DNA of 63,360 bases from assembly GCA_031254115.1 (NCBI GenBank), contig JAIRUZ010000016.1, positions 1 to 63,360 of the forward strand. The letters run 5' to 3'. The notes under the pieces are model-generated. The model had not been told where the DNA came from. It saw only the letters and a list, made by a program, of their open reading frames with translations, and did no database searches. A program made the position numbers and the translations under genes. This document shows positions 1 to 8,157 of the stretch, in pieces. How positions within the stretch are numbered: position 1 is the first letter of the stretch; each line of letters opens with the position of its first letter. Source of the DNA: Streptococcaceae bacterium (GTDB lineage Bacteria; Bacillota; Bacilli; Lactobacillales; Streptococcaceae).

Positions 1-2
1 CA

Positions 3-128
3 GTTGCGGCAGCTTTGCCAGCAACGGGCGATAGCGATTCAGCAACGCTCGCGATGGAAGCAGCAGGCTTCGTTGTTCTTGCGTCAGCGCTGACAATGGT
101 TGGCGTGAAACGTCGCAAACGCGCTTAA
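3..128 (+). CDS. C-terminal end of an LPXTG cell-wall-anchored surface protein (partial)
   Basis: Reading frame 3 is open from the window edge to a TAA stop. It carries a complete sortase sorting signal: LPATG (bases 15-29), a hydrophobic stretch of about 16 residues, and a basic tail KRRKRA. Sortase A would cut between T and G and join the protein to peptidoglycan. The rest of the protein lies outside the window, so its binding function is unknown. The TCAGCGCTGACA palindrome falls in the hydrophobic segment and is read as ASALT. A terminator follows directly. Confidence 0.85.
   Translation, partial: VAAALPATGDSDSATLAMEAAGFVVLASALTMVGVKRRKRA
83..96. repeat. Palindrome copy 1 (GTCAGCGCTGAC core)
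   Basis: Coding copy in the LPXTG protein, read as ASALT. The left flank is C instead of T, so it is one base short of the full 14-mer. Confidence 0.8.
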
Positions 129-148
129 ATTTTCAAAAAAATAAAAAA

Positions 149-180
149 TTCTGAACAGCGATTTTGTTCAGGATTTTTTT
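149..180 (+). terminator. Rho-independent terminator after the LPXTG gene
   Basis: CTGAAC and GTTCAG form the stem and are followed by a run of seven T. Confidence 0.8.
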
Positions 181-192
181 GTCGTCTTTTTC

Positions 193-206
193 TGTCAGCG
201 CTGATA
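193..206. repeat. Palindrome copy 2, degenerate
   Basis: TGTCAGCGCTGATA lies between genes just before the ppcA promoter. The right arm has one mismatch. Confidence 0.65.
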
Positions 207-220
207 GAATTTTCTGATTA

Positions 221-229
221 TGGTAAAAT
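221..229 (+). promoter_or_regulatory. Extended -10 promoter of ppcA
   Basis: TGG-TAAAAT. The box ends 7 bases before the ATG, so transcription should start at or within a base of the start codon (leaderless). Confidence 0.65.
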
Positions 230-236
230 ATAACAC

Positions 237-1766
237 ATGACGACTTTAAAGAGAAAAATTCCAGCCATTATGGGGACGCAACACCCTGACAATGCGATGG
301 TGCCGTTTTGGAAGACAACGCAAAATCCGCAAATCACAGCGTATCGTGAAATTCATGAGGCTTTTGAAAATTTTAGCGAGCTTGGTATTGACGAATATAT
401 GTGGGATTGGGAGGGCAAGCACGCGGACGCAGCCGTCATTGACCGACTTTTCAGCACGAATTATGATTATTTCATCAAAAATCAGCTGGGGCGCGACAAA
501 TTTTTGACCTTTCGATTCCCCAATATCTGGGAGGAAAAAGGGTATAGCCTCATGCAGGCGATGACTGTTTTTCTTTCTTCTGAGGATTTTGCGCACGACC
601 TCAATTTTGCACAGCGGCCTCTTTTTGAAGCGATTTTGCCAATGACGCAAAGCGCAGAGCAAATTTTTGAAATGCAGTTTTTATTTGAAAAGCTGGCAGC
701 ATTCAAATCTGAAACATTTAGCCGCAATACGATGGACAAGAATACGCCCTATATTGAAATGATTCCGCTTTTTGAGGCGTTTGACACGCAATTCCACGCG
801 CCTGAAGTGCTCAAGGAATATTTGCAGCTTCACGAAACGCATTTTGGTTTTCGGCCAGACTCTTTGCGCGTCTTTCTTGCGGGCTCGGACTCGGCGCTTA
901 CGTCGGGTTTCATGAGCTCGATTGTTGGGAATAAACTTGCGCTCAGCCGTCTGCACGAATTTTCACGTCAAGAAAATTTGCCAGTTTATCCTATTTTTGG
1001 CTCAGGCTCGCCCATTTTCCGTGGGGGACTCTCACCAAGGCGAATTACACGTTTTCTCGCAGAATTTCTGGGCGTTCGCACAGCGACGACGCAATCAGCC
1101 TTTCGCTATGATTTTCCGCTTGAAGAAGTCAAAAAAGCGATTGTAGAGCTGCAAGAAAAATTACCGTTCACGCAGCCGGACGAGATTTCAGAGCAAGAAC
1201 AGCATTTGCTCATCGAAGTAGCTGAACAATCAACGACGTATTATTCTAAAACGCTTGATTTGCTGATTCCTGAGATGCAACCGATTTTTAAAGCGTTCCC
1301 CAAGCGGCGCGACAGGCGCCAGCACGTTGGCGTTCTGGGGTATTCGCGCGCGATTGACGGTGTGAAACTGCCGCGCGCGATTAATTTTACAGGCGCCTTT
1401 TACTCAATTGGCGTTCCGCCCGAATTTATTGGTTTTGGGCGTGCGCTTGCGCAGCTTGATGCAGAGCATTTGAGCGTTCTCATTAAAAATTATCCAAATT
1501 TGAAAAATGATTTCACTGAGCTCGCCCGTTTTGTCAATCGTGACGCGATTTCTGTTTTAAAAACACAAAATGATGCGTGGCGCGATGTGGAAGAAGATAT
1601 TCTGATTTTGCAGGAAATTTTGGGCATTGAAATTGGCCCCGAAACGCGTGAAGAAAAGCAACATGCTGAGCTCGCGTTGCAACTTGTGCAAACCAAAGCA
1701 GGCGCGTCTGTTGCGCTGACAGCAATTATTGAGCGCATGGCGCAACTCCGACATTTTTTGGGCTGA
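237..1766 (+). CDS. ppcA: Phosphoenolpyruvate carboxylase, archaeal type
   Basis: It carboxylates PEP to oxaloacetate in the cytoplasm, feeding aspartate and TCA-type intermediates. At 509 residues it matches the short archaeal-type family (PEPcase_2), not the roughly 900-residue bacterial enzyme usual in streptococci and lactococci. The N-terminal IPAIMGTQHPDNA block and the GSGSPIFRGGL and HVGVLGYSR motifs fit that family. Short PEPCs are known from archaea, Clostridium perfringens, Leuconostoc and Oenococcus. The first ATG is chosen because the -10 box ends 7 bases upstream and no Shine-Dalgarno is present. Transcribed alone or with mntH. Confidence 0.88.
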   Translation: MTTLKRKIPAIMGTQHPDNAMVPFWKTTQNPQITAYREIHEAFENFSELGIDEYMWDWEGKHADAAVIDRLFSTNYDYFIKNQLGRDKFLTFRFPNIWEEKGYSLMQAMTVFLSSEDFAHDLNFAQRPLFEAILPMTQSAEQIFEMQFLFEKLAAFKSETFSRNTMDKNTPYIEMIPLFEAFDTQFHAPEVLKEYLQLHETHFGFRPDSLRVFLAGSDSALTSGFMSSIVGNKLALSRLHEFSRQENLPVYPIFGSGSPIFRGGLSPRRITRFLAEFLGVRTATTQSAFRYDFPLEEVKKAIVELQEKLPFTQPDEISEQEQHLLIEVAEQSTTYYSKTLDLLIPEMQPIFKAFPKRRDRRQHVGVLGYSRAIDGVKLPRAINFTGAFYSIGVPPEFIGFGRALAQLDAEHLSVLIKNYPNLKNDFTELARFVNRDAISVLKTQNDAWRDVEEDILILQEILGIEIGPETREEKQHAELALQLVQTKAGASVALTAIIERMAQLRHFLG

Positions 1767-1787
1767 CTAAACAAAGGGCGGTTTTTT

Positions 1788-1796
1788 TGTTATACT
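1788..1796 (+). promoter_or_regulatory. Extended -10 promoter of mntH
   Basis: TGT-TATACT follows a run of T. It ends 7 bases before ATG 1804, again a leaderless arrangement. Confidence 0.6.
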
Positions 1797-1803
1797 TAGA
1801 GTG

Positions 1804-3048
1804 ATGAAAAGTTTTCTTCAGGATAAGCGTCGTCCGGCGCTTGATTTTTTGAAATATATGGGGCCAGGGCTGATTGTTGCGGTCGGATTCATTGATCCGG
1901 GAAATTGGGCGGCGAATCTCGCAGCTGGCTCGCAATTTGGCTACAAGCTCTTGTGGGTCATTACACTCTCAACCATTATTTTGGCGTTTTTGCAGCACAA
2001 TGTTGCGCATTTGGGCATCGTCACGGGAAAATGTCTCTCAGAAAACACGACACAATTTTTAGCTCCTGTGCTCTCGAAAATCGTGCTTGGAACGGCGATT
2101 TTGGCTTCTGTTTCGACGGCAGTCGCTGAAATACTTGGCGGCGCGCTGGCGCTGCAAATGTTGTTTAAATTGCCGCTTCAGATAGGCGCCGTGCTGACAG
2201 GCGCACTTGTGCTCTGGTTCTTATTCAGCAATTCCTATTCAAAAATCGAAAAGGTGATTATTGGCTTTGTCAGCTTGATCGGTATTTCTTTGCTCGTTGA
2301 GATTTTTCTTGTGCCGACGATCAGCTGGCAGGAAGCTGTCAGCGGCTGGATTGTGCCGCATATCTCGGGTGAGAGCATGCCGATTATTATGTCAGCACTT
2401 GGCGCGGTTGTCATGCCGCACAATTTGTTTTTGCACAGCGAGGTCATTCAGTCGCGTCAATGGAACCTGAAAGATGAGGCGGTCATTCAACGTCAGCTTC
2501 GCTTTGAATTTATGGACACGGTGTTCTCGATGTTTCTGGGCTGGGTGATTAATTCGGCGATTATCATTTTGGCGGCAGCATTATTTTTCCCACGCGTCGT
2601 CACGGAAATTGGGCAGGCGCAAGAAATGCTCGTGCCACTTTTGGGGCCTACCGCCGCTATTTTATTTGCTGTCGCATTTTTATTTGCGGGCGTTGCTTCG
2701 TCAGTCACCGCTGGCATGGCGGGCGGCTCAATTTTTGCGGGCCTGTTTAGCGAGCCTTATGACGCGTCTGATCCGCATAGCCGTCTCGGCGTAGTATTAA
2801 CGATTGGACTTGCAACACTCACTATTTGCATCGCCACACTTTTTGCAACAGGTTTTCAAATCCTAATTTGGTCGCAAGTTTTGCTGTCCGTCCAACTTCC
2901 GATTACAATTTTCACGCAGATTTACCTCACCAGCTCACAAAAAGTCATGGGCAAATACAAAAACGTGTGGTACACAAAAACTATTTTGCTGATAGTCGGC
3001 GCATTTATCACCGTGCTAAACGGGCTGCTGATAAGAAGCATGTTTTAG
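1804..3048 (+). CDS. mntH: NRAMP-family Mn(2+)/H(+) symporter
   Basis: Proton-coupled manganese importer of the plasma membrane. The metal-binding DPGN motif of helix 1 is at residues 31-34, and helix 6 carries the MPHN motif in GAVVMPHNLFLHS. About eleven hydrophobic segments span the 414 residues, which is normal for MntH. A GTG at 1801 is also in frame, but ATG 1804 sits 7 bases after the -10 box and is preferred. No yybP-ykoY riboswitch or MntR-like operator can fit in the 37-base gap to ppcA. Confidence 0.9.
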   Translation: MKSFLQDKRRPALDFLKYMGPGLIVAVGFIDPGNWAANLAAGSQFGYKLLWVITLSTIILAFLQHNVAHLGIVTGKCLSENTTQFLAPVLSKIVLGTAILASVSTAVAEILGGALALQMLFKLPLQIGAVLTGALVLWFLFSNSYSKIEKVIIGFVSLIGISLLVEIFLVPTISWQEAVSGWIVPHISGESMPIIMSALGAVVMPHNLFLHSEVIQSRQWNLKDEAVIQRQLRFEFMDTVFSMFLGWVINSAIIILAAALFFPRVVTEIGQAQEMLVPLLGPTAAILFAVAFLFAGVASSVTAGMAGGSIFAGLFSEPYDASDPHSRLGVVLTIGLATLTICIATLFATGFQILIWSQVLLSVQLPITIFTQIYLTSSQKVMGKYKNVWYTKTILLIVGAFITVLNGLLIRSMF

Positions 3049-3093
3049 GAGAAGAAATAACAAAAGTTATTATTCATTTATTTTTTCGAGATA

Positions 3094-3102
3094 TGAGATA
3101 AT
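3094..3102 (+). promoter_or_regulatory. Candidate extended -10 promoter of the ATP-cone gene
   Basis: TGA-GATAAT, 32 bases before the start codon, leaving room for a short leader. Confidence 0.45.
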
Positions 3103-3134
3103 AAGTGATATAGAAATCTTTAATTGGGGGCAAA

Positions 3135-3485
3135 ATGCAAGGAAAATTGGTTGATAAGGTGGTGATTAAGCGCAACGGGCGCGCGGTGGATTGGGATAGT
3201 TTTCGGATTCAATCGGCGGTGTTTCGGGCGGCGATCTTTGGGAAGTATAAGAACGATCCGCTGCGGGCCAATATGCTTGCCAATAATGTGACGCGCATTG
3301 TTGAAAAGGCGATTGCGCAGCTGCCGTTTGAGAAAATCGAGATTGACGCGATTAATAATCAAGTGTTAAAGCAATTGCGCGACTTTGACGAAGATGTGGC
3401 TCAGGATTTCTTGGCTTATAAGACGCAGCAAGAGCTGAGACGCCAAGAGAAGCCGCAAAACAAGCGCCCAGATTTTGAGAGTTAA
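3135..3485 (+). CDS. Stand-alone ATP-cone domain protein
   Basis: The 116 residues are almost entirely one ATP-cone: it opens with VIKRNGRAVDWDSFRIQSAV (about residues 10-29), the nucleotide-binding start also found in NrdD, NrdA and NrdR. No NrdR zinc finger and no reductase domain is present. ATP-cones sense ATP/dATP, so a role in nucleotide sensing is possible, but no partner gene lies nearby. ATG 3135 follows a G-rich ribosome-binding site (TTGGGGG). The last 20 residues are charged and probably disordered. It sits alone between mntH and a terminator. Confidence 0.7.
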   Translation: MQGKLVDKVVIKRNGRAVDWDSFRIQSAVFRAAIFGKYKNDPLRANMLANNVTRIVEKAIAQLPFEKIEIDAINNQVLKQLRDFDEDVAQDFLAYKTQQELRRQEKPQNKRPDFES

Positions 3486-3505
3486 TTTTGCGCATTCTAA
3501 AGTAA

Positions 3506-3539
3506 AAGTTCCGTTTGGCTTTCGCCTTCGGAATTTTTT
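3506..3539 (+). terminator. Terminator after the ATP-cone gene
   Basis: TTCCG and CGGAA pair around an inner GGC/GCC stem and are followed by TTTTTT. Confidence 0.75.
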
Positions 3540-3577
3540 AATTTTTCATATTTTTAAGTGCAATTTTATGACAAAAG

Positions 3578-3586
3578 TGTTAGAAT
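3578..3586 (+). promoter_or_regulatory. Extended -10 promoter of ald-ilvA
   Basis: TGT-TAGAAT, giving a leader of about 48 bases before ald. Confidence 0.5.
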
Positions 3587-3641
3587 TTGAGTGGAAGCGC
3601 AGAGTAAGCGTTTTCTAATATAATAAAAAGAGGTGCGACTA

Positions 3642-4751
3642 ATGAAAATTGGCGTAATCAAAGATCCAAAGCAGGGAGAGGCGCGTGTCGGCATGACACC
3701 TGAAAACGTAGCTATCCTTGTGGCGGCAGGTAATACGGTTCTTGTAGATGATGGAGCAGGTGTAGGTTCTGGATTTACAAACGAACAGTATGTAGCGGCA
3801 GGTGGTGAAATCGTCACGACAGACGCAGCTTGGGAAGCTGAGTTGATTGTGAAGGTCAAAGAGCCTATGGAGAGCGAGTATCATTACTTCAAAAAAGGAC
3901 AGATTGTTTGGGGTTTTTTGCATTTGGCGGCGAACAAAGCTTGTTCTGAGGAAATGATGAAAAAGGGCATGACGGCGATTTCAGGAGAAAATATCGTGAT
4001 TGACGGCGTGCAGGCATTGCTCAAACCCATGAGTGCGATCGCAGGCCGTCGGGCAGTCAATCTGGGACAATACTATCTGGAGAAACAGCACGGTGGCGCG
4101 GGCATTTTGTTGCCAGGGATTCCAGGGCTTGAAAGCGGGACGGTTGTCATTTTTGGCGGCGGAAATGCGGCTGAAAATGCGGCGGATAATGCCGTTGGTT
4201 TGGGCTGTCACGTCGTGATTTTGGAATTGAACGATGCGCGTCTTGAGCAATTGCGGGCGCGTTATTCTGGGAAAAATGTCGAAATTGTAAAATCAACGAC
4301 TGAAGCGCTTGAAGAAAAAATCAAGTTGGCGGATGTCTTTATCTCGACGATTTTGATTCCTGGGGCAAAACCGCCGAAACTTGTCAAGGAAGCGATGGTG
4401 AAATCAATGAAGCCTGGCTCGGTGATTATTGACATCGCGATTGACCAAGGCGGGACGGTCGAAACGATTGATCATGCGACGACGCACGCAGACCCTGTAT
4501 TTGAAAAATTTGGCGTGATTCATTATGCCGTGCCAAATATGCCAGGCGCAACACCACGTACGGCTACGATTGCGCTTGCAAAGGGAAATATCAGCTTTTT
4601 GAAAGAAATTTCTGAAAAAGGGCTTCTGTCAGCGCTGACAGAAAGTGCCGAGCTGCGCTCGGGCGTGTCTATTTTAAACGGAAAAGTTGTCAGTCAGGCG
4701 CTCGCTGACAGCATTAGCGCAGCTTACACAGAGCTTAAGGAGGTGCTCTGA
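3642..4751 (+). CDS. ald: Alanine dehydrogenase
   Basis: Catalyses NAD-dependent oxidative deamination of L-alanine to pyruvate and ammonia, or the reverse. The family landmarks are present: KVKEP (Lys73, substrate carboxylate), FLHLA (His94, acid/base) and the Rossmann loop VVIFGGGNAAENA at about 168-180. At 369 residues the length is normal. ATG 3642 is preferred to GTG 3633 because AGGTG at 3631-3635 is a well-spaced ribosome-binding site for it. The TGA stop overlaps the ilvA ATG by one base (TGATG), so the two are translationally coupled. One palindrome copy is read near the C-terminus as LLSALTE. Confidence 0.92.
   Translation: MKIGVIKDPKQGEARVGMTPENVAILVAAGNTVLVDDGAGVGSGFTNEQYVAAGGEIVTTDAAWEAELIVKVKEPMESEYHYFKKGQIVWGFLHLAANKACSEEMMKKGMTAISGENIVIDGVQALLKPMSAIAGRRAVNLGQYYLEKQHGGAGILLPGIPGLESGTVVIFGGGNAAENAADNAVGLGCHVVILELNDARLEQLRARYSGKNVEIVKSTTEALEEKIKLADVFISTILIPGAKPPKLVKEAMVKSMKPGSVIIDIAIDQGGTVETIDHATTHADPVFEKFGVIHYAVPNMPGATPRTATIALAKGNISFLKEISEKGLLSALTESAELRSGVSILNGKVVSQALADSISAAYTELKEVL
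4626..4641. repeat. Palindrome copy 3, perfect 16-mer
   Basis: CTGTCAGCGCTGACAG inside ald, read as LSALTE. Confidence 0.9.
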
Positions 4752-5779
4752 TGACTCAAACACTTACGACTACGAAATCGCACGCGACCTTGCAGTTGCC
4801 GATCAGCATTCAGGACGTCTTTGCGGCGAAACATACCTTGAAACCGTACGCGCGTCAGACGCCGCTTTTGCAAACGATGTTTATGACGGCGCAAACGGGC
4901 GGGCAAGTTTATCTGAAGCTTGAAAATACGCAGCTGACAGGCTCGTTCAAGTTTCGTGGCGCATTTAATAAAATTGCGCAGCTGACAGAAGAAGAAAAGG
5001 CGCGTGGTGTCATCGCGTGCTCGGCCGGCAATCATGCACAAGGCGTTGCGCTGACGTCGCGGTTGCTTGGCATTCGCAGCATTATTGTCATGCCAAAAGG
5101 CGCACCGCAAGCAAAGGTAGACGCGACGCGCGGATATGGCGCTGAGGTCATGCTTGAAGGCGCGCAATTTGACGACTCCAAAGCATTTTGTGAACAGTAC
5201 GCAAAAGAGCACAATATCACGTATATTCCGCCGTATGATGATGTGGAAGTCATGGCGGGACAAGGCACCATCGCGCTTGAAATCATTGAGGCGCTTGAAG
5301 ATGTGGACGTGATTCTTGTGCCAGTTGGCGGTGGCGGCTTGATTTCAGGCGTCGCTGTGGCTGCGAAAACGATCAATCCTGAGATCAAAATTATTGGCGT
5401 TCAGGCGGAAAATTGTCACGGGATGACGGCGTCGTATCGTGCGGGCAAGAAAATGCGTCATGACGAAGCGCCAACGATTGCGGACGGCTGTCATGTGGCC
5501 TATCCAGGTGATTTGACGTTTGACGTTGTTTCCGCGCTGGTTGACGATATGATTTTGGTCAGCGAGTCAGAAATCGAGCTCGCGATGAAAGATTTGATTC
5601 AACGCACAAAAATTATCGCAGAAGGCGCGGGCGCACTTGCCTCAGCCGCTATTTTGTCAGGGAAAGCGGACGCTTATGTCACGGGCAAAAAAGCAGTCGC
5701 GATTGTCAGCGGCGGCAATGTGGATTTGGGACGCGTTGAGGATGTCGTGGAGCATTTTATTCATCGCAGACAACTTTAA
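4751..5779 (+). CDS. tdcB: Threonine dehydratase (threonine ammonia-lyase), catabolic short form
   Basis: PLP enzyme converting threonine to 2-oxobutyrate and ammonia. The Schiff-base lysine is Lys67 in GSFKFRG. The phosphate-binding glycine loop VPVGGGGLISG lies near residues 190-200, and SGGN follows near the C-terminus. At 342 residues it has no clear room for the regulatory ACT-like domain of biosynthetic IlvA (over 400 residues), so it resembles TdcB. With ald it forms a two-gene operon producing 2-oxo acids and ammonia. It could still serve isoleucine synthesis. Confidence 0.85.
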   Translation: MTQTLTTTKSHATLQLPISIQDVFAAKHTLKPYARQTPLLQTMFMTAQTGGQVYLKLENTQLTGSFKFRGAFNKIAQLTEEEKARGVIACSAGNHAQGVALTSRLLGIRSIIVMPKGAPQAKVDATRGYGAEVMLEGAQFDDSKAFCEQYAKEHNITYIPPYDDVEVMAGQGTIALEIIEALEDVDVILVPVGGGGLISGVAVAAKTINPEIKIIGVQAENCHGMTASYRAGKKMRHDEAPTIADGCHVAYPGDLTFDVVSALVDDMILVSESEIELAMKDLIQRTKIIAEGAGALASAAILSGKADAYVTGKKAVAIVSGGNVDLGRVEDVVEHFIHRRQL

Positions 5780-5782
5780 CTC

Positions 5783-5811
5783 TTGACAAAGAGTTTTGCA
5801 AGTTGTATAAT
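5783..5811 (+). promoter_or_regulatory. Sigma-A promoter of the thrS T-box transcript
   Basis: TTGACA and TATAAT are separated by 17 bases, a near-perfect promoter. Start expected near 5818. Confidence 0.9.
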
Positions 5812-5817
5812 TCGACT

Positions 5818-6050
5818 TAGAGACATGAAAAAGCTCGAAAATTAGCGAGTGGGGAGAGTGTAAGCCCACGCGAGAGCTGATTTACCACTCTATACGGCCT
5901 GACGCGAACGTCAGGGGACGCCAGCTCCTTACGCTGATGAAGAGTGATTTTTGTAGCAGCTGACAGATTTTAGCAGCTGACAAAATCTGAACAAAGGTGG
6001 TAACACGCGCTTTGCGTCCTTTTACGAGGAAGCAGAGTGCGTTTTTATTT
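5818..6050 (+). promoter_or_regulatory. T-box riboswitch (threonine) upstream of thrS
   Basis: The leader ends with the T-box sequence AGGTGGTAACACG (about 5995-6007), which pairs with the acceptor end of uncharged tRNA. It is followed by a strong GC-rich hairpin and a T run (6005-6048) that act as terminator. Stem I occupies about 5820-5950. An ACC at 5884-5886 could be the threonine specifier codon, but I did not fold the RNA. Uncharged tRNA-Thr would allow read-through into thrS. Confidence 0.9.
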
Positions 6051-6078
6051 ACAATTTATAAAATAAAGGAGAAACAAA

Positions 6079-8016
6079 ATGGTTAAAATTTCATTTCCAG
6101 ACGGCGCAGTCAAAGAATTTGAGAGTGGCATCACAACGCTTGAAATCGCACAATCAATCTCGCCGAGCCTTGCTAAAAAAGCACTCGCTGGCAAAATTGA
6201 CGGCAAGCTGATTGATGTCACACGACCCATTGAAGCGGACGGAGCGCTTGAAATTGTGACGCCAGAACACGCAGATGCGCTTGATTTGTTGCGTCACTCG
6301 GCGGTGCATTTATTTGCGCAAGCTGCGCGTCGTCTGCACCCAAATCTGCGCCCCATCATCGGTCCCGCCATTAAAGACGGCTTTTACGAAGACACAGATA
6401 ATCCTGAGGGGCAGCTGACAGCGGACCAATTGCCAGAAATTGAAGCGGAAATGTCTCGCATCGTTAAGGAAGATTTGCCGGCCATTCGCAAAGTCGTGAC
6501 GGAAGCTGAAGCGCGCGAAATTTTCAAAGACAATCCGTTCAAGCAAGAACTCATCGACGAGTACAAAGACGGCGAGCTGACGGTTTACACGCAAGGCGAA
6601 TACAGTGACCTTTGCCGTGGCCCACACGTGCCGTCCACTGGTTTTGTGAAATATTTCAAATTGCTTTCAGTTGCAGGCGCTTATTGGCGTGGCGATTCAA
6701 ATAAACCTATGATGCAGCGCGTTTACGGTACGGCTTGGTTCACAAAAGAAGATTTGGAAAATAATCTGCAAATGCGCGAAGAAGCCAAAGAGCGCGACCA
6801 CCGCAAAATCGGCCGTGAGCTTGATTTATTCTTCAATGACGCGTCGCTCGGTGCAGGTACCGCTTATTGGCTGCCAGACGGCGCAACCATTCGTCGCGTG
6901 ATTCAACGCTTTGTCGAAGACCGCGAAATTGCGGCTGGCTATTTGCACGTGAATACTCCCAACTTGATGAATCTGAACGTTTACAAGCAGTCTGGTCACT
7001 GGCAACATTACCGTGAGGATATGTTTCCGCCGATGGACATGGGCGAAGGTGAAGAGCTCGAATTACGCCCGATGAATTGCCCGAGCCACATCGCGATTTA
7101 CAAGCACGACGTGCATTCGTACCGTGAGTTGCCGATTCGTATCGCTGAGTTTGGCAATATGCACCGCTACGAGAAGTCAGGCGCGCTTTCTGGCTTGCAG
7201 CGTGTGCGCGTCATGCAGCTCAACGACGGCCATACATTTGTTATGCCTGAGCAGATTCAAGAAGAATTTGGCAATATTTTGCAGCTCGTGATGGACATGT
7301 ACCACGATTTTGGCATCAACGATTACAGTTTCCGTCTGTCGCTGCGTGACCCGAACGACACGGAGAAATATTTCCCAGACGACGCCATGTGGGAAAATGC
7401 AGAAGCGATGCTGCGCGCGACCCTCAAAGACTTGAAGCTTGACTTTGTCGAGGCTGAGGGCGAGGCCGCATTCTACGGGCCAAAGCTTGACATTCAGGTC
7501 AAAACGGCACTTGGCAATGAGGAAACGCTCTCGACGATTCAGCTTGATTTCTTGAATCCTGAGAATTTTGACATCACATACGTGGGCGCTGATGGCGAAA
7601 AGCACCGTCCTGTCATGATTCACCGCGGCGTCATTTCCACGCTTGAGCGCTTCATCGCGTATCTGATTGAGCTTTACAAAGGTGCATTTCCGACTTGGCT
7701 TGCGCCTTGGCAAGTACAGATTATTCCTGTCAGCAATGAGGCTCACGGCGATTATGCGTGGCAAGTGGCTAAGAAATTGCAGGAAAAAGGTTTGCGCGTG
7801 AAAGTTGATGAATCAAATGAAAAAGTCGGCTATAAAGTGCGTCAGGCGCAAGTGAAGAAGATTCCGTACGAGCTTGTCGTGGGCGACAAAGAAGCTCAAA
7901 ACAACTCCGTAACCGTGCGCCGCTATGGCTCTGACGAAGAAATCAGCAAATCAGTGGACGATTTTGTCGCTGAAATCATGGCAGACGTTGAAAATCTCAG
8001 CCGCATTAAAAAATAA
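6079..8016 (+). CDS. thrS: Threonyl-tRNA synthetase
   Basis: Charges tRNA-Thr. The 645 residues show the full domain order: TGS domain (1-60), editing domain with HSAVH near residue 74 and SDLCRGPH near 178, class II catalytic core ([35 protein letters not shown]) and the C-terminal anticodon-binding domain (WQVQIIPVS onward). A good ribosome-binding site (AAAGGAG) precedes the ATG. Expression is controlled by the T-box leader. Confidence 0.97.
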   Translation: MVKISFPDGAVKEFESGITTLEIAQSISPSLAKKALAGKIDGKLIDVTRPIEADGALEIVTPEHADALDLLRHSAVHLFAQAARRLHPNLRPIIGPAIKDGFYEDTDNPEGQLTADQLPEIEAEMSRIVKEDLPAIRKVVTEAEAREIFKDNPFKQELIDEYKDGELTVYTQGEYSDLCRGPHVPSTGFVKYFKLLSVAGAYWRGDSNKPMMQRVYGTAWFTKEDLENNLQMREEAKERDHRKIGRELDLFFNDASLGAGTAYWLPDGATIRRVIQRFVEDREIAAGYLHVNTPNLMNLNVYKQSGHWQHYREDMFPPMDMGEGEELELRPMNCPSHIAIYKHDVHSYRELPIRIAEFGNMHRYEKSGALSGLQRVRVMQLNDGHTFVMPEQIQEEFGNILQLVMDMYHDFGINDYSFRLSLRDPNDTEKYFPDDAMWENAEAMLRATLKDLKLDFVEAEGEAAFYGPKLDIQVKTALGNEETLSTIQLDFLNPENFDITYVGADGEKHRPVMIHRGVISTLERFIAYLIELYKGAFPTWLAPWQVQIIPVSNEAHGDYAWQVAKKLQEKGLRVKVDESNEKVGYKVRQAQVKKIPYELVVGDKEAQNNSVTVRRYGSDEEISKSVDDFVAEIMADVENLSRIKK

Positions 8017-8019
8017 ACT

Positions 8020-8035
8020 CTGTCAGCGCTGACAG
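8020..8035. repeat. Palindrome copy 4, perfect 16-mer
   Basis: Intergenic copy between the thrS stop codon and its terminator; the only perfect copy outside a gene. Confidence 0.9.
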
Positions 8036-8042
8036 AACAAAA

Positions 8043-8067
8043 AATCGCAAAATTTTTGCGGTTTTTT
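8043..8067 (+). terminator. Terminator after thrS
   Basis: CGCAAAA and TTTTGCG form the stem, followed by seven T. Confidence 0.85.
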
Positions 8068-8079
8068 TATATTTTGATA

Positions 8080-8088
8080 TGGTACAAT
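8080..8088 (+). promoter_or_regulatory. Extended -10 promoter of the type III restriction operon
   Basis: TGG-TACAAT, about 70 bases before mod. No good -35 box is seen. Confidence 0.55.
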
Positions 8089-8157
8089 ATAGCAGTAGAA
8101 ACAACTCCCTAAAAAGACAATAAGCTGTAAGCAAAACATTTTGAAAAAGGAATATTT

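Noticed and set aside
3681-3687. GCGCGTG words (Chi of Lactococcus lactis)
   Set aside because: They are common across the GC-rich genes, but GCG/CGT codon preference alone could cause this, so no claim is made without counts.
4724-5263. 179-codon minus-strand frame across ald and ilvA
   Set aside because: Antisense shadow of two clear enzyme genes; composition is not protein-like.
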